A DNA stretch of 64,000 bases from Metallyticus violacea (GCA_030762175.1 CM060846.1:304454512-304518511), one strand, 5' to 3'; shown: positions 21,351 to 32,636, counted from the stretch's first letter. Notes: a model not told the origin generated them from the sequence alone. Made by a program: numbers and translations.

Positions 21351-24030
21351 TATGCTAATTTGAAACTATGCTTTAATCAGGAACATGTAGCTTAAAATTG
21401 TTCTACCTGAAGCACTGTAGGACTAGAGACTACAAATGAATACAAAGTTTAGTAAATGATATTTCTACCCATAGAAATGTTTTAGTGGTTACGTGTACTG
21501 TTAGCACTTCATCAATTATTTAGAAAGTTAACATTATTACCTTTCAACATGTAATTAAATAGTAAACGTTTATGCTGGGGAAGAGGGGAGCAAGACTATT
21601 ATTGTAAAGCTCAAAACTAGTGTCAGCCAGAGTTACATCTTTCTGTTATTTGATTGCAGCCCACTTATTAGTAAATAGTGTGAATATTTGTATTAAGTTC
21701 AATGAACACTCAAAGCTTTATGCCCCTTTAAACCCAAGGTAAAATTGTATAGCCATGGGGCTGCCTGTGTACAGCAGTGTTATCCATATATGCTATATTC
21801 TAAAGAAAAATTCTCATTATTATTTTTGTTGCAGATTTTTAAACATGATTACAAGTGCAGAAACATTTTCAAGAGAGACTGCTTTGGAGCCATATTAACC
21901 AAATTTACCATTGTCAGCATAGTTTTAATCAAGAAAGATCTACCATAATGGTGGTTAATTTGTATGTAGTAATTTGGATTGTAATTTCAGGAATGATTGG
22001 GCACTGAACAGAATTTTAACAAAGATTTCAAAAGTACAATAATTCTTAATTTATTAAAATTTAAGTGACCAAATAAAACAAACACTCCTACTATATAATG
22101 CTATAATTTGAAGACAAATAAATGAAATAACTGCAGAATCAGTGGAAGATATATCCTTTTTAATAACTATGGCGGAATTGATAATGACTGAATATTGGCC
22201 TTGTAATAACTAATGAAACTGATATTAGTTTCTATTTCACATAGGGAAGCATAATAGGGAAGCATATTCCTGTTGAACAGTGATATTTGCTCATTCAGTG
22301 TATATTTGTTAACTATGGCACGGTAATAAACTTCTTAAGATGTTTAAGATTTTCCCCTGAATTTACAGAGCTAACACAATTGAAGTGCTAATTTTTGGAT
22401 TGTAACTATAAAGCCCTACAATTTCAGACATAAATATAACAGCACTGCACAACCTCTATAGAAAAATATAAGCTTATATGTTTTTAGAAACACATAAGAA
22501 TGTTAGTAAATGGCTGTGGTCTTATTATATTTCATGTTGTTATTGAAACATATTTGTTAATGACCTATGACTTCCAAGTAGTTGTATGTAAATTTTAATA
22601 AATATGGTTTCAAAACATTTGTTTATTAATGCATTGCACACACCTGCAGGAAATGTGAGGGGTAACAACAACAACACACGCCACATGTGATGCTATTTGC
22701 TATGTTCTGTAGTTTTTAATAACCAGTAGTATTGAAAATCAATTGAAGATGTAAAATTTGATTACATAAAATGAGCAAATTTCTAGTTGATTGATTGCTG
22801 ATTTTGCCATCAAGTGCCTGGCATAAGCACCTTGCCACTTACTATGGTGGTCTACAGTGTGCAAAATGCAATCAAGCTGAACTTTGCTCATTCGATATGA
22901 CAGCTGCATAAGTACATAGAGTTACTTAAATTATTTGGGCTATATTGGATTTTGGGAACATTAATATGTATGTACCATATGTATCATTGTATTGGATACA
23001 CTATAATCTAAATTACAAAAATTCACATATTAAATAAATTCTTTTTGAGGGAGATAGTCACAACACACTGCAAACCCAAGAACTATTTTTTTGTGTCATT
23101 GAGTTATGTGTTGCTTAAAGATATTTTTAAAATAATTTCTAAAATATTTAAACACTATTTTAAGTATTAATTAACAACTATTGCCAGGACACAGGAGAGA
23201 CAGCACTGTTGTTTGTAAATTAATGATTTACAGTTACAAATCAGTATCAGTTCTTCTAACACAATACTTTTTATTTTCTGCTTTGCCTTCCTTGTTTGAT
23301 TTTATGAATATTTTCTAAGATACATTTGAACTGAGACTTGTTAGTTTTTCATTCCTATAAAAAGTTGATTTAGAGTATTATTAAAGAATCTAGAAACATC
23401 ATAATTTATAAGGGAAGTACAGTAAGTAAAATGGGAAGAAATATGATTCAAAGTGGAATTGATATGTTTTTCCTGAAAAAGGCCTTATTAATTTAGACTC
23501 TTATTTTCAAAAATTACATATTGAAGGGAGAATTAAGTTATATATTTAGCAATAACACCATTAAATTTATCAGACTTAATTATTGACCTTCTTGCACTTT
23601 TGGTAGGATACAGCTTTCAAATCTTAACCTTTCTCTATTATTTCCAATTAATGGAAATCATATTGATATTTGTATTTAAAACAACTGAAAATATTAATTC
23701 TTTCACACTGCAGTAACATATATAAACTTATTCAACTAACAAAAATTCTAAATATGAAATAATGTACTCACGTTATTTTCTGTCTGCCTTATGTTATATA
23801 TCAATAATTTTTTGTACCATTTTTCACTTTGAAACTATCACTTTGTATGAAGTACAACATGCCTGTTCTCAAACTCATTGAGTAAAAATTTTGATTCTGT
23901 CTGAGAAATAAGTGGTAGGAACTTAAGGTACTAGATGGATTTCAGTCATATGGAAGCACTTACACAAGGCTAAAACTGTCAAAAATAACAAGCTTAGAAA
24001 AAGTTTTTTGTTAACATAACTTAATATATT
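21350..24030. other. no recognisable feature (2.7 kb)
   Basis: Uniformly AT-rich, no open frame above ~70 codons with plausible composition, no shared repeats, no tRNA-like boxes seen. Confidence 0.5.
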
Positions 24031-25340
24031 GGGAAATATGGAAAGTAGCAATGGCAGTGGTTAGAGGTTGTAAATATAAAATACCAGATATAAATGTTAT
24101 GTGGCTAGAAAAAATATACAGTATGGTGGTTGAGGCAAAAATGTTGTATGGTATTGAAATGTGGGGACTGGAAGGAGGAGGGGAAATTGTGGATGTTGTG
24201 CTAGGATGTTTTGTAGAGAAATTTTAGGTATATCAAGTACAACAACAAAGGAAGTTGCACAAATTGAAATGGGAAAAGGGCAAGGAAAGGTGTGATTATA
24301 GAAAGAGCTCTCAAGCTAAGTTCTAAGAGCTAAGTTCAGAATCTTAAATTTAGACGAAAGAAATTTGTTAAGGAAATGCTTAGAATTTCAAGAAAAGAGT
24401 CTAAGGAGCAATGGTTGGAGTAATAGTCTTAGGATAACTCTGGAGAGCAATGGCAGGGGGGACATTTGGAGGAGGAGGGGGAACGATGTAAAGGGTTTTT
24501 GTTAAGTTGCAAAAAAGAGATTGGAAGATATAGAAATAAAAAACTGTTTAGCGAGATAGCAAGTAAAAGATATTCAGCATTTTATATACTGATAAAAAAT
24601 AAATGGGAAAGAGAGAAGTATTTTGATAAATCAAATAAAGAACAAAGAGAGGGCATTGCATGATTAAGAGCAGGCACGTGGAAATTAAAAGGAATAAGGA
24701 AAGGGTTTCCTCAGAATAAGTGGGGGGATTTTTTTTTTGAGTAGTGTTTAATGCCCGTTTTTACTACTGAGTCACCACAGATGGTGGACATTGATGATAT
24801 ATGAGATGAAATGTTAAATTGGGAAAGAATATATTTAAGGAAGGAAGCATTCCAGGCCTAAATTTAGGGTACTCCCTGGCATTTGCCAGTTATGACTGTT
24901 GAAAACCTGGAAAAAACCCCAGTCAAGGACGACAGTCCAGTGGGATTCGAACCCCAGACCTCCCGCTCATGAGTTTGCGCTTTAACAACCTCGGCCACCT
25001 GTGATGATTATGTCGGGGGGAAGGAAGATATGGAACATATAGTGTTTGAGTGCAAAGGGACAGGACTCTGGAGAAAAAAAGTTTATCATTGAGAAATGGT
25101 TTGATTAGATAGAAAAATAGCCTTAATGAAAATCTTTAGTAAAGATAGCAGGAATGTAGGGAAGTTCCTGAGCAACGTTAAAAATAAATAGAACTGGGTG
25201 CTAAGAAGGAAAATAAATCTAAAACTTAAAGGGTCACATTTAATTATTAGGATGTAGGATGTAGATTAAAGATGATTATGGTTGGGAGTGGGTTAAATCT
25301 TTATTAAAGTTAAAATGTAGCATTTAGTTTGCACTTGAGA
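24030..25340 (+). mobile_element. LINE 3' part (RT thumb to zinc knuckle), same family as 29110-31650
   Basis: The + strand reads KVAMAVVRGCKY, IPDINVMWLEKIYSMVVEA, KMLYGIEMWGLEGGG, REILGISSTTTKEVAQIEM, and after the SINE insertion GGKEDMEHIVFECKGTGLW, the Cys-rich C-terminus (C..C...E...H....C). In Jockey/R1-type proteins this is the region after the RT: MLYG.E.WG...., then a CCHC-like end. The same blocks occur in 29110-31650. A SINE B copy (24733-25012) separates the KGF...NKW and CDD...EH parts. Stops are frequent. Confidence 0.75.
24733..25012 (-). mobile_element. SINE family B inserted in LINE
   Basis: Antisense copy: starts in poly-T, has the conserved 3' body (ACTACTGAGTCACCACAG..., AAGCATTCCAGGCC...) and ends in the tRNA-like head with B box GGGATTCGAACCCC (~24948-24961) and ...GCTTTAACAACCTCGGCCACC. 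TSD is unclear: GTGGGGGGA on the left and TCGGGGGGA on the right are only partly alike. Confidence 0.8.
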
Positions 25341-25589
25341 AATAATGTCATTATTAGTTTGTAGAAGTTGTAGTTAGCTAATAATATAATTGTATTGGTG
25401 GAGTAAAATTTTTTATTTCAGACCTTGGATTGGTACTGACCCTGGTCCCCTGGAATTCCAGTAGACTGCTTCTGATGAACTGGGGACTGGGGACTGATGC
25501 AATCAAGGTGGAAATATTTGTTTAATTACATTAGAACTTGGATAAAGGTGAATGAATGAAACCAATTATTGTATTTATATTTTTTTGTA

Positions 25590-25720
25590 ATTGTGAGCTA
25601 AAATGGCCTGAGCCAGATAGGTGGAGGCCCCTTGGTAGTTCGTATATGTATTTCTTTGTATTTATTCTTAGCATATTAATAAATTTCAATTTCATATTGG
25701 GAAATAGTAAAAAACAAAAT
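25590..25720 (-). repeat. repeat shared with 31930-32000 (likely PLE-E C-terminal coding DNA)
   Basis: AAATGGCCTGAGC..., GGTGGAGGCCCCTT and TTCTTAGCAT.T.AATAAATT recur in the same order next to the hammerhead at 31873-31914. In both copies one minus-strand frame reads QGAST..., then QAI, which suggests protein-coding origin. No ribozyme is found next to this copy. Confidence 0.4.
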
Positions 25721-25731
25721 GCAAATTTTAT

Positions 25732-26059
25732 TTATTTATTCACTATTTTCCACTCACAACTTGTATTTAAAATGCTGTAGATTTCGTTAAAAATGTAAAA
25801 GCCCATCATATTTTTTTTTAAAAAAAGTAATGAAAATATCAAAGGAACAGCATTGCTTATGTTGCCACTTTGATGAATCAGTCTTCCATCATCTTCAAGT
25901 AAAACGATCTTTGAACATTGCAGTTTAGATTCAATAGTAATAGTTAGCATAATTTTTCTGCTCTTTGGAAATGAAACAGAATCTGAATAGGTAATAGTTC
26001 CTTGATTTAAATGTATCCACTGTCCTTGGTTTCCAGAGGACCTTGGCACAGTCCCTTCT
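25732..26059 (-). CDS. possible terminal exon of an unidentified gene (weak)
   Basis: On the minus strand a pyrimidine-rich acceptor (TTTCTTTGTTTAG) at ~26060 opens into an uninterrupted frame of ~109 codons starting VEGTVPRSSGNQGQWIHLN and closing KIVNK before a stop. An AATAAA follows at once. The composition (YSDSVSFPKSRK, LLEDDGRLIHQSGN) looks protein-like for about 75 codons, less so at the end. I do not recognise a family. It could equally be a relic of an unknown transposon. Only a splice-like start, open frame and poly(A)-like end support it. Confidence 0.25.
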
Positions 26060-26579
26060 ACTAAACAAAGAAACACCGAAATAGCATGGACTAAAACAGT
26101 TTATATAATTCATTAATCACAAATATTACAATGTGGCCTGGATCAACCCAGGTTCTATTTCAGGCTAATTTCTGTTAAGGGCAGGGATTCTACAAATGAG
26201 AAAGGAATTTAAATAAGCAAATTGTAGCAAAGAAAATGGTGAACAAAGAAAATATGTAGTAAAAGTTAAATGTGAATGAATGTAAGTTAGTCATTCCCAT
26301 TTTCAATTCATTCTAGCTTTGCTTTATATGACCAGATTTTTAGAACTAAATTGAAGGTATCAGGTTTAAAAACCTTACATTTTGTTATAATAATGATGAA
26401 TGTAATGTTTTTAAATTGTGAAGGATTTATTGCTAATTTTGGGTGATTCAACCATTTACCATATATTGCTTCTTGTCTCTATTCACTTGTTCCTGAGCAT
26501 CCAAGCAAATATGCTGTACATTTTTAAAATTTCCACATATAGGGCAAATTCCATGCTTACAATTACATCAAAACCCTCC

Positions 26580-27400
26580 TTAGGCTCCAGATTCCTAATC
26601 TGAACCATACCATTCCTTCTCTCTCCTGCTTATTACACTTACTAAAGTATCTATCTCTTATAACATCCCTTTTTATCTCCTGATAGAACACTGGTAACTT
26701 CTCCCTCAAATAGAATGTTATATCTATCCATCTATATACTCAAATCTTACTCTAATCTGTTTCTAAAAACCACCCACCAAATCACTTCTTCTTAACCATA
26801 CATCAACCATTCCATTCCTTCTTAACTCTTCCCCAAATTTGTTTACCCAAAAGAAATCTCTTACCCCAGACTCCTGAAATTATGAACATTCATTTAGCAA
26901 GTAAACCTTCAACACCTGTTGTATCCTAAACCAATATTTCAAAACTCTCTAAACTATCCCTAAACATAATGCTAACTTCACCATTATTACCCACATTATG
27001 CCCTCTATCCTAGAGCTCCATTTTTTAACCTTGCCCTTCTATTCCTTTCTAAATAATTGCCCCAAGCCACCTTAAGTTTTTCCCTTAATATTACTTCTCA
27101 GACCATTTTTGCTATAAATTCAAACTCTGCCCTTCTATTTCATTCCTATCTTCTAATTATTTCTCAACCACTGTTAATAAACCTTTACATTCAATGGACC
27201 AATAAAACTCAAAGACAAATTCATTTTCAAACATTCACTATTGCAAAAACTCAGCCTCAGAGGCTTGATCTCCTCCTTTTCATCTTTTCTGAATCCACTC
27301 TAGCTCTGAACTCCTGCAATCTCTTCCTACTTCTGAGCTGGATCCCTCCCACTGCTGAGTCTTCCCGCATACCGCTGTACCATACAGTTAAGTTCTAAAA
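26580..27400 (-). mobile_element. purine-biased strand, possibly decayed LINE
   Basis: The + strand is strongly C/T-rich for over 800 bases; the complement is A/G-rich as in the other LINE copies here. Broken frames contain VWVNKFGEELRRNG-like and KEGFDVIVSMEFALYV-like text, which could be endonuclease-region remnants. No decisive motif. Confidence 0.3.
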
Positions 27401-27519
27401 TACTTCCATGTGGTGTTGACACAATACTGAAATCCATAGTGATGTCTTCCTTTCTCAGTTGCCCTTTTCACCAGCTGTTGAATCTCTCAAGACAATCACC
27501 TGCCCAGTGATATCTCCTA

Positions 27520-27525
<6 letters not shown>

Positions 27526-27555
<30 letters not shown>
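27526..27555. repeat. (GA)n microsatellite
   Basis: About 14 GA units passing into an A/G-rich tract to ~27605. Confidence 0.95.
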
Positions 27556-27558
<3 letters not shown>

Positions 27559-27609
27559 AGAAAAAAGAAAGAAAGAAAAAAAAAAGAACAAAAAGAAAAG
27601 AAAGATAAA

Positions 27610-28490
27610 GGAGCCAAAATATCATGAAAATCTGTCTATCAGAACCAATATACATAGCAATGCAAGAAATCAAAATTAAACTTTACCAAACTCTTCTGAA
27701 ACATATTAAAACTACACAAAAAAAGTAGATAGACATACAAAATGAAAATTTCTATATACCACTGAACATAGGGAAGCTGTAGCCTAATTCCATAGTATGG
27801 CAAGTCACAAATGTTTAGCACACATCTAAATAGGATGAAAATATTAGATATGGACCTATGTATATTATGTAACACCAATGTCTTCATGAATGCAGAAATA
27901 CCTACTCCAGTGTAGTACTCTCAGTAGAGAGAGACAAACAGCACAAGATGTAACAATCCTATATTGGGAGCAAGAAGAAAAATGTTTTAAATACTAATAT
28001 CTGGTTTATTGGAAAGCTATATGTATCATCTACATATTTGTCATCTACATATAATTCTAATGACAAATGAAAGAAAATTGGTCTTCAAGTTGCAATAATA
28101 GTCCATACTGCAATTTAAAGATTCAAATCTAAGTATTATACTGGCAGAAGCATGCATGTTGAAAAAATTTCAAATATATTAAGATTTTTGCACCCATTTC
28201 AAAATGCTTATTTTTTCTCTTTTGCTTCATCCTGGATTAGCTGGGATGATATTTTTATTCCATTTTTGTAATAAAAATTAGCACAGCTTAAACAAATACA
28301 TTAACTATATCAGTGTGCGAAGCTAACAACTGATCACACAACTTATAAAAGTAGCAGGAGGCTTGTAGGAGGCTTTCCTACATTGCAGTTCCTTAAATTA
28401 TTTATCTCTCTTTAAGCTGGAGATGGGATACGAAAGGGGATGAGTGTTTTTCATAGGGAAGATGAGTGGTATAATGAAGAATGTAAAGTA
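27610..28490. other. no recognisable feature
   Basis: AT-rich, without coding or repeat signals I can name. Confidence 0.5.
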
Positions 28491-29110
28491 GCAAAAATAG
28501 TTTCCACACTGAAAAACACAAAAGAAGAATACAAATTCAGAAGTTTACCTACCATCCAATTTACCACAACAAGTTCAAGAGAATTTTCAAAGAACACATA
28601 CAACATCAAGAATTTATTAGATTGCATGGTAAAAGACTCTATATCAACAGAACAGAAATAAGGATTTATGAAATAAAATGTCCAGATTGTGAGCAGAGCT
28701 ATATAGGCAAAACAAAGAAAAGTTTAAAAATTTGGAGGAAAGAACATTTTAGGAATATTCGGTTTAGTGGATAAATCAGCAGTAGCAGCTCACTTTTGGT
28801 GCAAAAACCATTAAATAAAACCAGAAATTAAGCTGCTGAAACATTTTCACAACCCAGTGGAGTTGTCCACTTGGGAAAAAGTTTTTATATTAAAAAATAG
28901 AGAAAATCTAATGAATTTTTAGTTTCCACCTATGGATGAACTCAGCAATTTCCTATTCAACCAACAGAGGCCACCACAGAAACATCCTGGTGTCCAGCCA
29001 TCATTTTGAGTAACGGCGGTTCGGTGAGCAATTGAAGATGGGAGATATTCTCCCTAAACGCATCTTACTTTTATGTAAGTAAATCGAGTTTAGTGTAAAA
29101 AAAAAAAAAT
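28490..29110 (+). mobile_element. PLE-D fragment: GIY-YIG region to terminus
   Basis: The + strand matches PLE-D (58560-59240, minus) from STLKNTKEEYKF through the nuclease (IYEIKCPDC, SYIGKTKKS, then KEHFRNI and KSAVAAHFW) to the C-terminus (FHNPVELSTWEK) and the terminal repeat. A two-base change near 28655 breaks the SG of SGIY, and further small indels follow. It is 5' truncated at ~28490 and abuts LINE sequence at ~29110. Confidence 0.8.
29024..29072 (+). ncRNA. PLE-D hammerhead ribozyme, decayed core
   Basis: TTGAAGA (29032-29038) stands for CUGANGA; position 7 is free in hammerheads, so only the first C is lost. Stem II is perfect: GGGAG/CUCCC around AUAUU. TAAAC stands for GAAAC (G12 to U), then GCATC in place of GCGTC. 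The other copy at 58606-58652 differs at other bases, so the ancestral core can be inferred as intact. Confidence 0.5.
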
Positions 29111-29389
29111 GAATACCTAAGTTTAGCGAAAATAGTGTTAAAACAAATACTGATAAAATGGAGAGGTATAGGGAATGAGGAGTCAAAACAAGAGTATTTA
29201 AATGGTAAAAAATGTTATAATTTATTGTTAGAGAACAAGAAACATGTGTGGAGAAGAAAAACAAAGAATGATTTAATTTGGATATTAAGTGAAAAAAATG
29301 TAAGTACGGTAAGGAAAATGTTAAAATCAACCTATAATAAGTATATAATCAAATCCATTATTAATCCAGAAGAGTGGATGGATTATTTC

Positions 29390-29653
29390 TTTTTTTTTTT
29401 GTTTGTTTTATTTATGGATGCTCTTTAACATCTCAGGTCATCAGCATCCCATTCAATTCAGGGCATGAAACGGCCGACAAATTTATTCAGAGGCCTCTTC
29501 CTTCAGGCTTGAGGTTCTTTCTCATGCTGTAAACGTATGACATGGGACCTATGGCTGTACTTCCCTTCTAAAGGAAGTTATACTTAGGATTTTTATGCCC
29601 AAAAAAAATCCATTGGTCCTGGCCGGAATCGAACCCGCGATCTTGGGTTTAGG
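29390..29653 (-). mobile_element. SINE family A with 11-bp TSD inside LINE
   Basis: Antisense copy beginning in poly-T and ending near the B box (ATCGAACCCGCGATC, ~29628-29642). TSD TGGATTATTTC at 29379-29389 and 29654-29664. The LINE frame (EEWMDYF then FKILFG) continues across once insert and one TSD are removed, so the LINE was older. Confidence 0.88.
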
Positions 29654-30529
29654 TGGATTATTTCAAAATCCTATTTGGTGAACATAGTGGTATTAAAGCA
29701 ACACCAAGGCTAGAAGTAGGAAAGAGCTCTATTGAAATGATGGATAGTGAAGTGGGGGAAGAGGATATTGTTCAACAAGTGAAACTAATGAAAAATAATA
29801 AAGCAACAGGAATATATGGTATCCCACCAGAATTTATCAAAGAATGAGATAATGATGTAAATAGAGTTAAGTTACTCATTGGATTGTATAATTTAATTAT
29901 GATGGACAATATACCAGAAAATTGGAGGAAAGCAACTATTCACCCAATAATTATTTAATGGAAAAGGGAGTGTAGATATGCCAAAAAATTACAGATGTAT
30001 TGCATTATTATCAAACATTGGAAAAATTTTTCAGGCATCTTAACAAATAGGTTACAAAATTGAATTGAAGAATATAACATTCTCTCAGAATTTAAATTGT
30101 GTTTTATAGGGGGAGATGAGCTGTGGATAATATATTTATTATAAAAACATTAGTGGATAAATTATAAAAGACAAAGGAGGAAAATTATACATGGCATTTG
30201 TTGACTTAGAGAAAGTGTATGATCATATAGATATGGGATAAATAAAAACAATTGAATTAGGGAGTAAGTTATCTTATGGTGAGTATTCTTAAAGCCTTAT
30301 ATAAGGGAAATACTTTCTGTGTGAAAGCAGAAAAAGAAATGGTAATAAGAGAAATAAACTAAATTTGTTGCCAGTTATTAATATTGCAATAATATTGTGA
30401 TGAGTGGAACTTGAAGGTAAATCAGGAGTAAATCAAATTGTAGTATGTAAGAAAAGGGAAAGGGGAAGTATATAAATAAATTCAGTAAATATGAGAAAGT
30501 GGAGGAAAGAAAATAAAGAATATAAGATA

Positions 30530-30699
30530 TTTTTAAAAAAATTGGTCGAAATTGTAACATACACACCACTAAAATTCAATAAAATAGAATACTCATTTTA
30601 TTGAATTTTAGTGGTGTGTATGTTACAATTTTGACTCAATTTTTTTTAAAAATGTTAATATTTGACACCACTGTTACAAAAGTTCACTATATTTTATAC
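30530..30699. mobile_element. PLE-E inverted-terminus unit (hairpin) with 11-bp TSD
   Basis: Two PLE-E pLTR starts face away from each other: the left arm is inverted (30540-30590), the right arm direct (30597-30650), making a ~50-bp-arm hairpin (TGTAACATACACACCACT and its complement). Identical AATATAAGATA flanks at 30519-30529 and 30700-30710. The arms match the sequence just after the hammerhead cleavage site at 31873-31877, starting within a few bases of that site. No protein-coding part is included. Confidence 0.8.
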
Positions 30700-31009
30700 A
30701 ATATAAGATAGTTAGGGATTGTATTTTATTTAGGAGTTAAAGCTGATGGGGGCAGTAAATGGGAAAAGCAGAAGAAACTCTCTTTGGCAAAGAGGAAAGG
30801 AGCAATGGCAGCAGTTAGAGGTTGAAAATGCAGTGTACCAGATATAAATGTTAAATGGCTAGAAAAAGTATATAATAGAGTAGTTATGTGCGGATGAGAA
30901 ATTGTGGATATTGTGTATATGAATTTTGTGATGAAATTTTGGCTTACCAAGTGCTACAGCAAAGACATTAGCACAAATTGAAATGGTAAGTATTAACAAG
31001 GAAAGATGT

Positions 31010-31084
31010 AAATAAATATTGTACTTACGAAGCTGTTGACAATGGAGTGGCAATATAACCTCACCTTAGGTATTACCTAAGTTG
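31010..31084 (+). mobile_element. 75-bp PLE-D 5'-end micro-insert with 12-bp TSD
   Basis: AAGGAAAGATGT at 30998-31009 and again at 31085-31096 bounds a 75-base insert. Its first part equals PLE-D 5' sequence (60420-60458, minus strand) over about 40 bases, in sense orientation. Its end has a perfect short palindrome, CTTAGGTA-T-TACCTAAG (~31062-31078). LINE sequence on both sides is continuous with the copy at 24270-24310. Confidence 0.8.
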
Positions 31085-31834
31085 AAGGAAAGATGTGTTT
31101 ATGGAGAGAGTTCTTAAATATTGGTTTAGAATTCTACATTTAAATAAAAGAAAATTATTAAGAAATGATAGGAATTTCAAGAAAAGAGTTAAAGGAACAA
31201 TGATTGGAATAATAGTCTTAGATTTATTTTGGAGAATGATGGATTAGGGAGTGTCTGGACCAGGTGTTTGGAGTAAAAAAGTAATGAGGAAAGATTTTCC
31301 TCAGAGTTGGTGTCCAATATGTGATGACAAGGAAGACATGGAACACATGGTGCTTGAGTGCAAAGGGATGGGTCCTTGTAGAAAAGAGAAAAAATGAGAA
31401 ATGGTTGAAATTAAATAGAAAGATAGCTATAATAAAACTTTTAGTAAAGATAGCAGGAAATTTGGAGAGTAAAAAATAAATGGAATTGGGTGCTAAGAAG
31501 GGAAGTAAATCACATACAACTTAAAAGGTAGTTAAAGTTGTCTGTTTAGATAATAAGAAAATTTTGGAGAACGAATATGGCAAGTTAAGAAGCATTGGTT
31601 GAATGTTTAGCCATATTACTGTGTATTGATTAATGTAAACAATTTAATAAATAAATAAATTTAAGAAGGGAACATTATTATTGAGAAAATGTCTAATGGC
31701 ATGGGAATGACCAGGAATGGAATTAAATAATTGAGCTTGTGATGTTGGAAATTGTTTAGTATGTTAATAAATTTATTATTATAGTAGATGTTTGAGAAGT
31801 AAAGGAATTAATTACATTTTAAAAAAATTGAGTC

Positions 31835-32000
31835 AAGATTGTAACATACACACCACTAAAATTCAATAAAATGGAAGACTAGTTTCGGGAGCCATCACTC
31901 CTATCATCAGTTCCTGGTTGACCACATAAAAATGGCTTGAGAAGGATGGGTTGAGGCCCCTTGTATTCTTTCTTAGCATTTCAATAAATTAACCAAATCA
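31835..32000 (-). mobile_element. PLE-E terminus: C-terminal codons, hammerhead and pLTR
   Basis: On the minus strand: possible C-terminal codons (QGASTHPSQAIFMWSTRN, 31960-31911) running into the ribozyme, then the pLTR start shared with 30530-30699. The RT part of lineage E is not found in this window, so placing it with PLEs rests on the terminus: short-stem-III hammerhead, stop codon in the core, and pLTR inversion at 30530. Confidence 0.6.
31873..31914 (-). ncRNA. Hammerhead ribozyme, PLE-E, intact core
   Basis: Minus strand: GGAA, then CTGATGA (complement of 31904-31910), stem II GGAG/CUCC, then GAAAC (complement of 31882-31886), stem III AC/GU with loop UA, cleavage triplet GUC (complement of 31877-31879), then UUCC, which pairs with the opening GGAA as stem I. 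All core bases are present. Stem II has an A-C mismatch at its base. With 33355-33408 this is the best ribozyme in the window. Confidence 0.8.
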
Positions 32001-32116
32001 TTATCTCTTTATAAATGAAGAAAATCATAAATGATTTATACTAGTCTCCATATATCTCCTGGAACTCACATTATAAGATTGGACTGACTACAAGCTATAG
32101 ACAATAGAGTGTTAAT

Positions 32117-32226
32117 ATATCCTATTAGAATGTATTAAATATGTTCACACTAACTCCACTTATGTCCTAATGTTGCATAAGTAGGTGGAGTTAGTATGAA
32201 CATGTTTAATAAATTTTATAGGATAT
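32117..32226. repeat. hairpin element (MITE-like), ~110 bp
   Basis: Almost the whole unit is one inverted repeat: ATATCCTATTAGAATGTATT...ACTCCACTTATG facing CATAAGTAGGTGGAGT...TAATAAATTTTATAGGATAT, with an 11-base centre. Arms differ at a few bases. No coding content or clear TSD. Confidence 0.75.
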
Positions 32227-32380
32227 ATATTATAAGATATTTTTACAAGTTCATATTGTTGACTTACTACTGTTACCTTCTAGCAGCAGACTGCCTGCTA
32301 TAACATACTGTAGTTCTAGGTGACCGCCACTATATTAATGAAGTATGGTTGCCTATTCAAATGGTATGAGTTGTTGTTGT

Positions 32381-32636
32381 TTTGATTTATTTATGGATGC
32401 TCCTTAACTCCCATTTAATTCAGGGCTTGAAACAACTGATGACTTTTGCTCTAAGGCCTCTTCTTTCAGGCTTGAGGCTCTGTAATATGTCGTAAATCTA
32501 CAACATGGTACACATGGCTTTACTTTCCCGCCAAAGAATTTTTATGTCCGAAAAAATCCATTGACCTTTTCCAGGATTGAACTAGTGATCTTGAGTCTAC
32601 GAGGCAAGAATAGTTACCACTAGACTACTAGGACCA
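32381..32636 (-). mobile_element. SINE family A, near full length
   Basis: Antisense. The 3' end (GATTTATTTATGGATGCTCC) is at the left, and the tRNA-like head with A box (CCACTAGACTA complement, ~32617-32627) and B box (GGATTGAACTAG, ~32573) is at the right, ending ...TAGGACC. An AT microsatellite follows at 32641. Confidence 0.8.

Larger units (their letters stand above)
29110..31650 (+). mobile_element. LINE copy with three nested insertions
   Basis: Protein text along the + strand: EN-RT linker (KCYNLLLENKKHVWRRK at ~29205, LKSTYNKYI), EEWMDYF interrupted by a SINE and resumed as FKILFGEHSG (29662 on), RT start VKLMKNNKATGIYGIPPEF (~29782), FVDLEKVYD (RT motif A, ~30199), then YLGVKADGGSKWEKQ (~30730), IPDINVKWLEKVY-like text (~30850), AQIEM (~30975), and the end CPICDDKEDMEHMVLECKG (~31312). 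It belongs to the same family as 24030-25340. RT motif A has the needed Asp, but the FADD-type motif C is not visible and stops abound. Insertions: SINE A 29390-29653, PLE-E unit 30530-30699, PLE-D micro-insert 31010-31084. Confidence 0.8.

Noticed and set aside
25470..25500. CTGATGA string suggesting another hammerhead
   Set aside because: No stem II and no GAAA half follows within reach.
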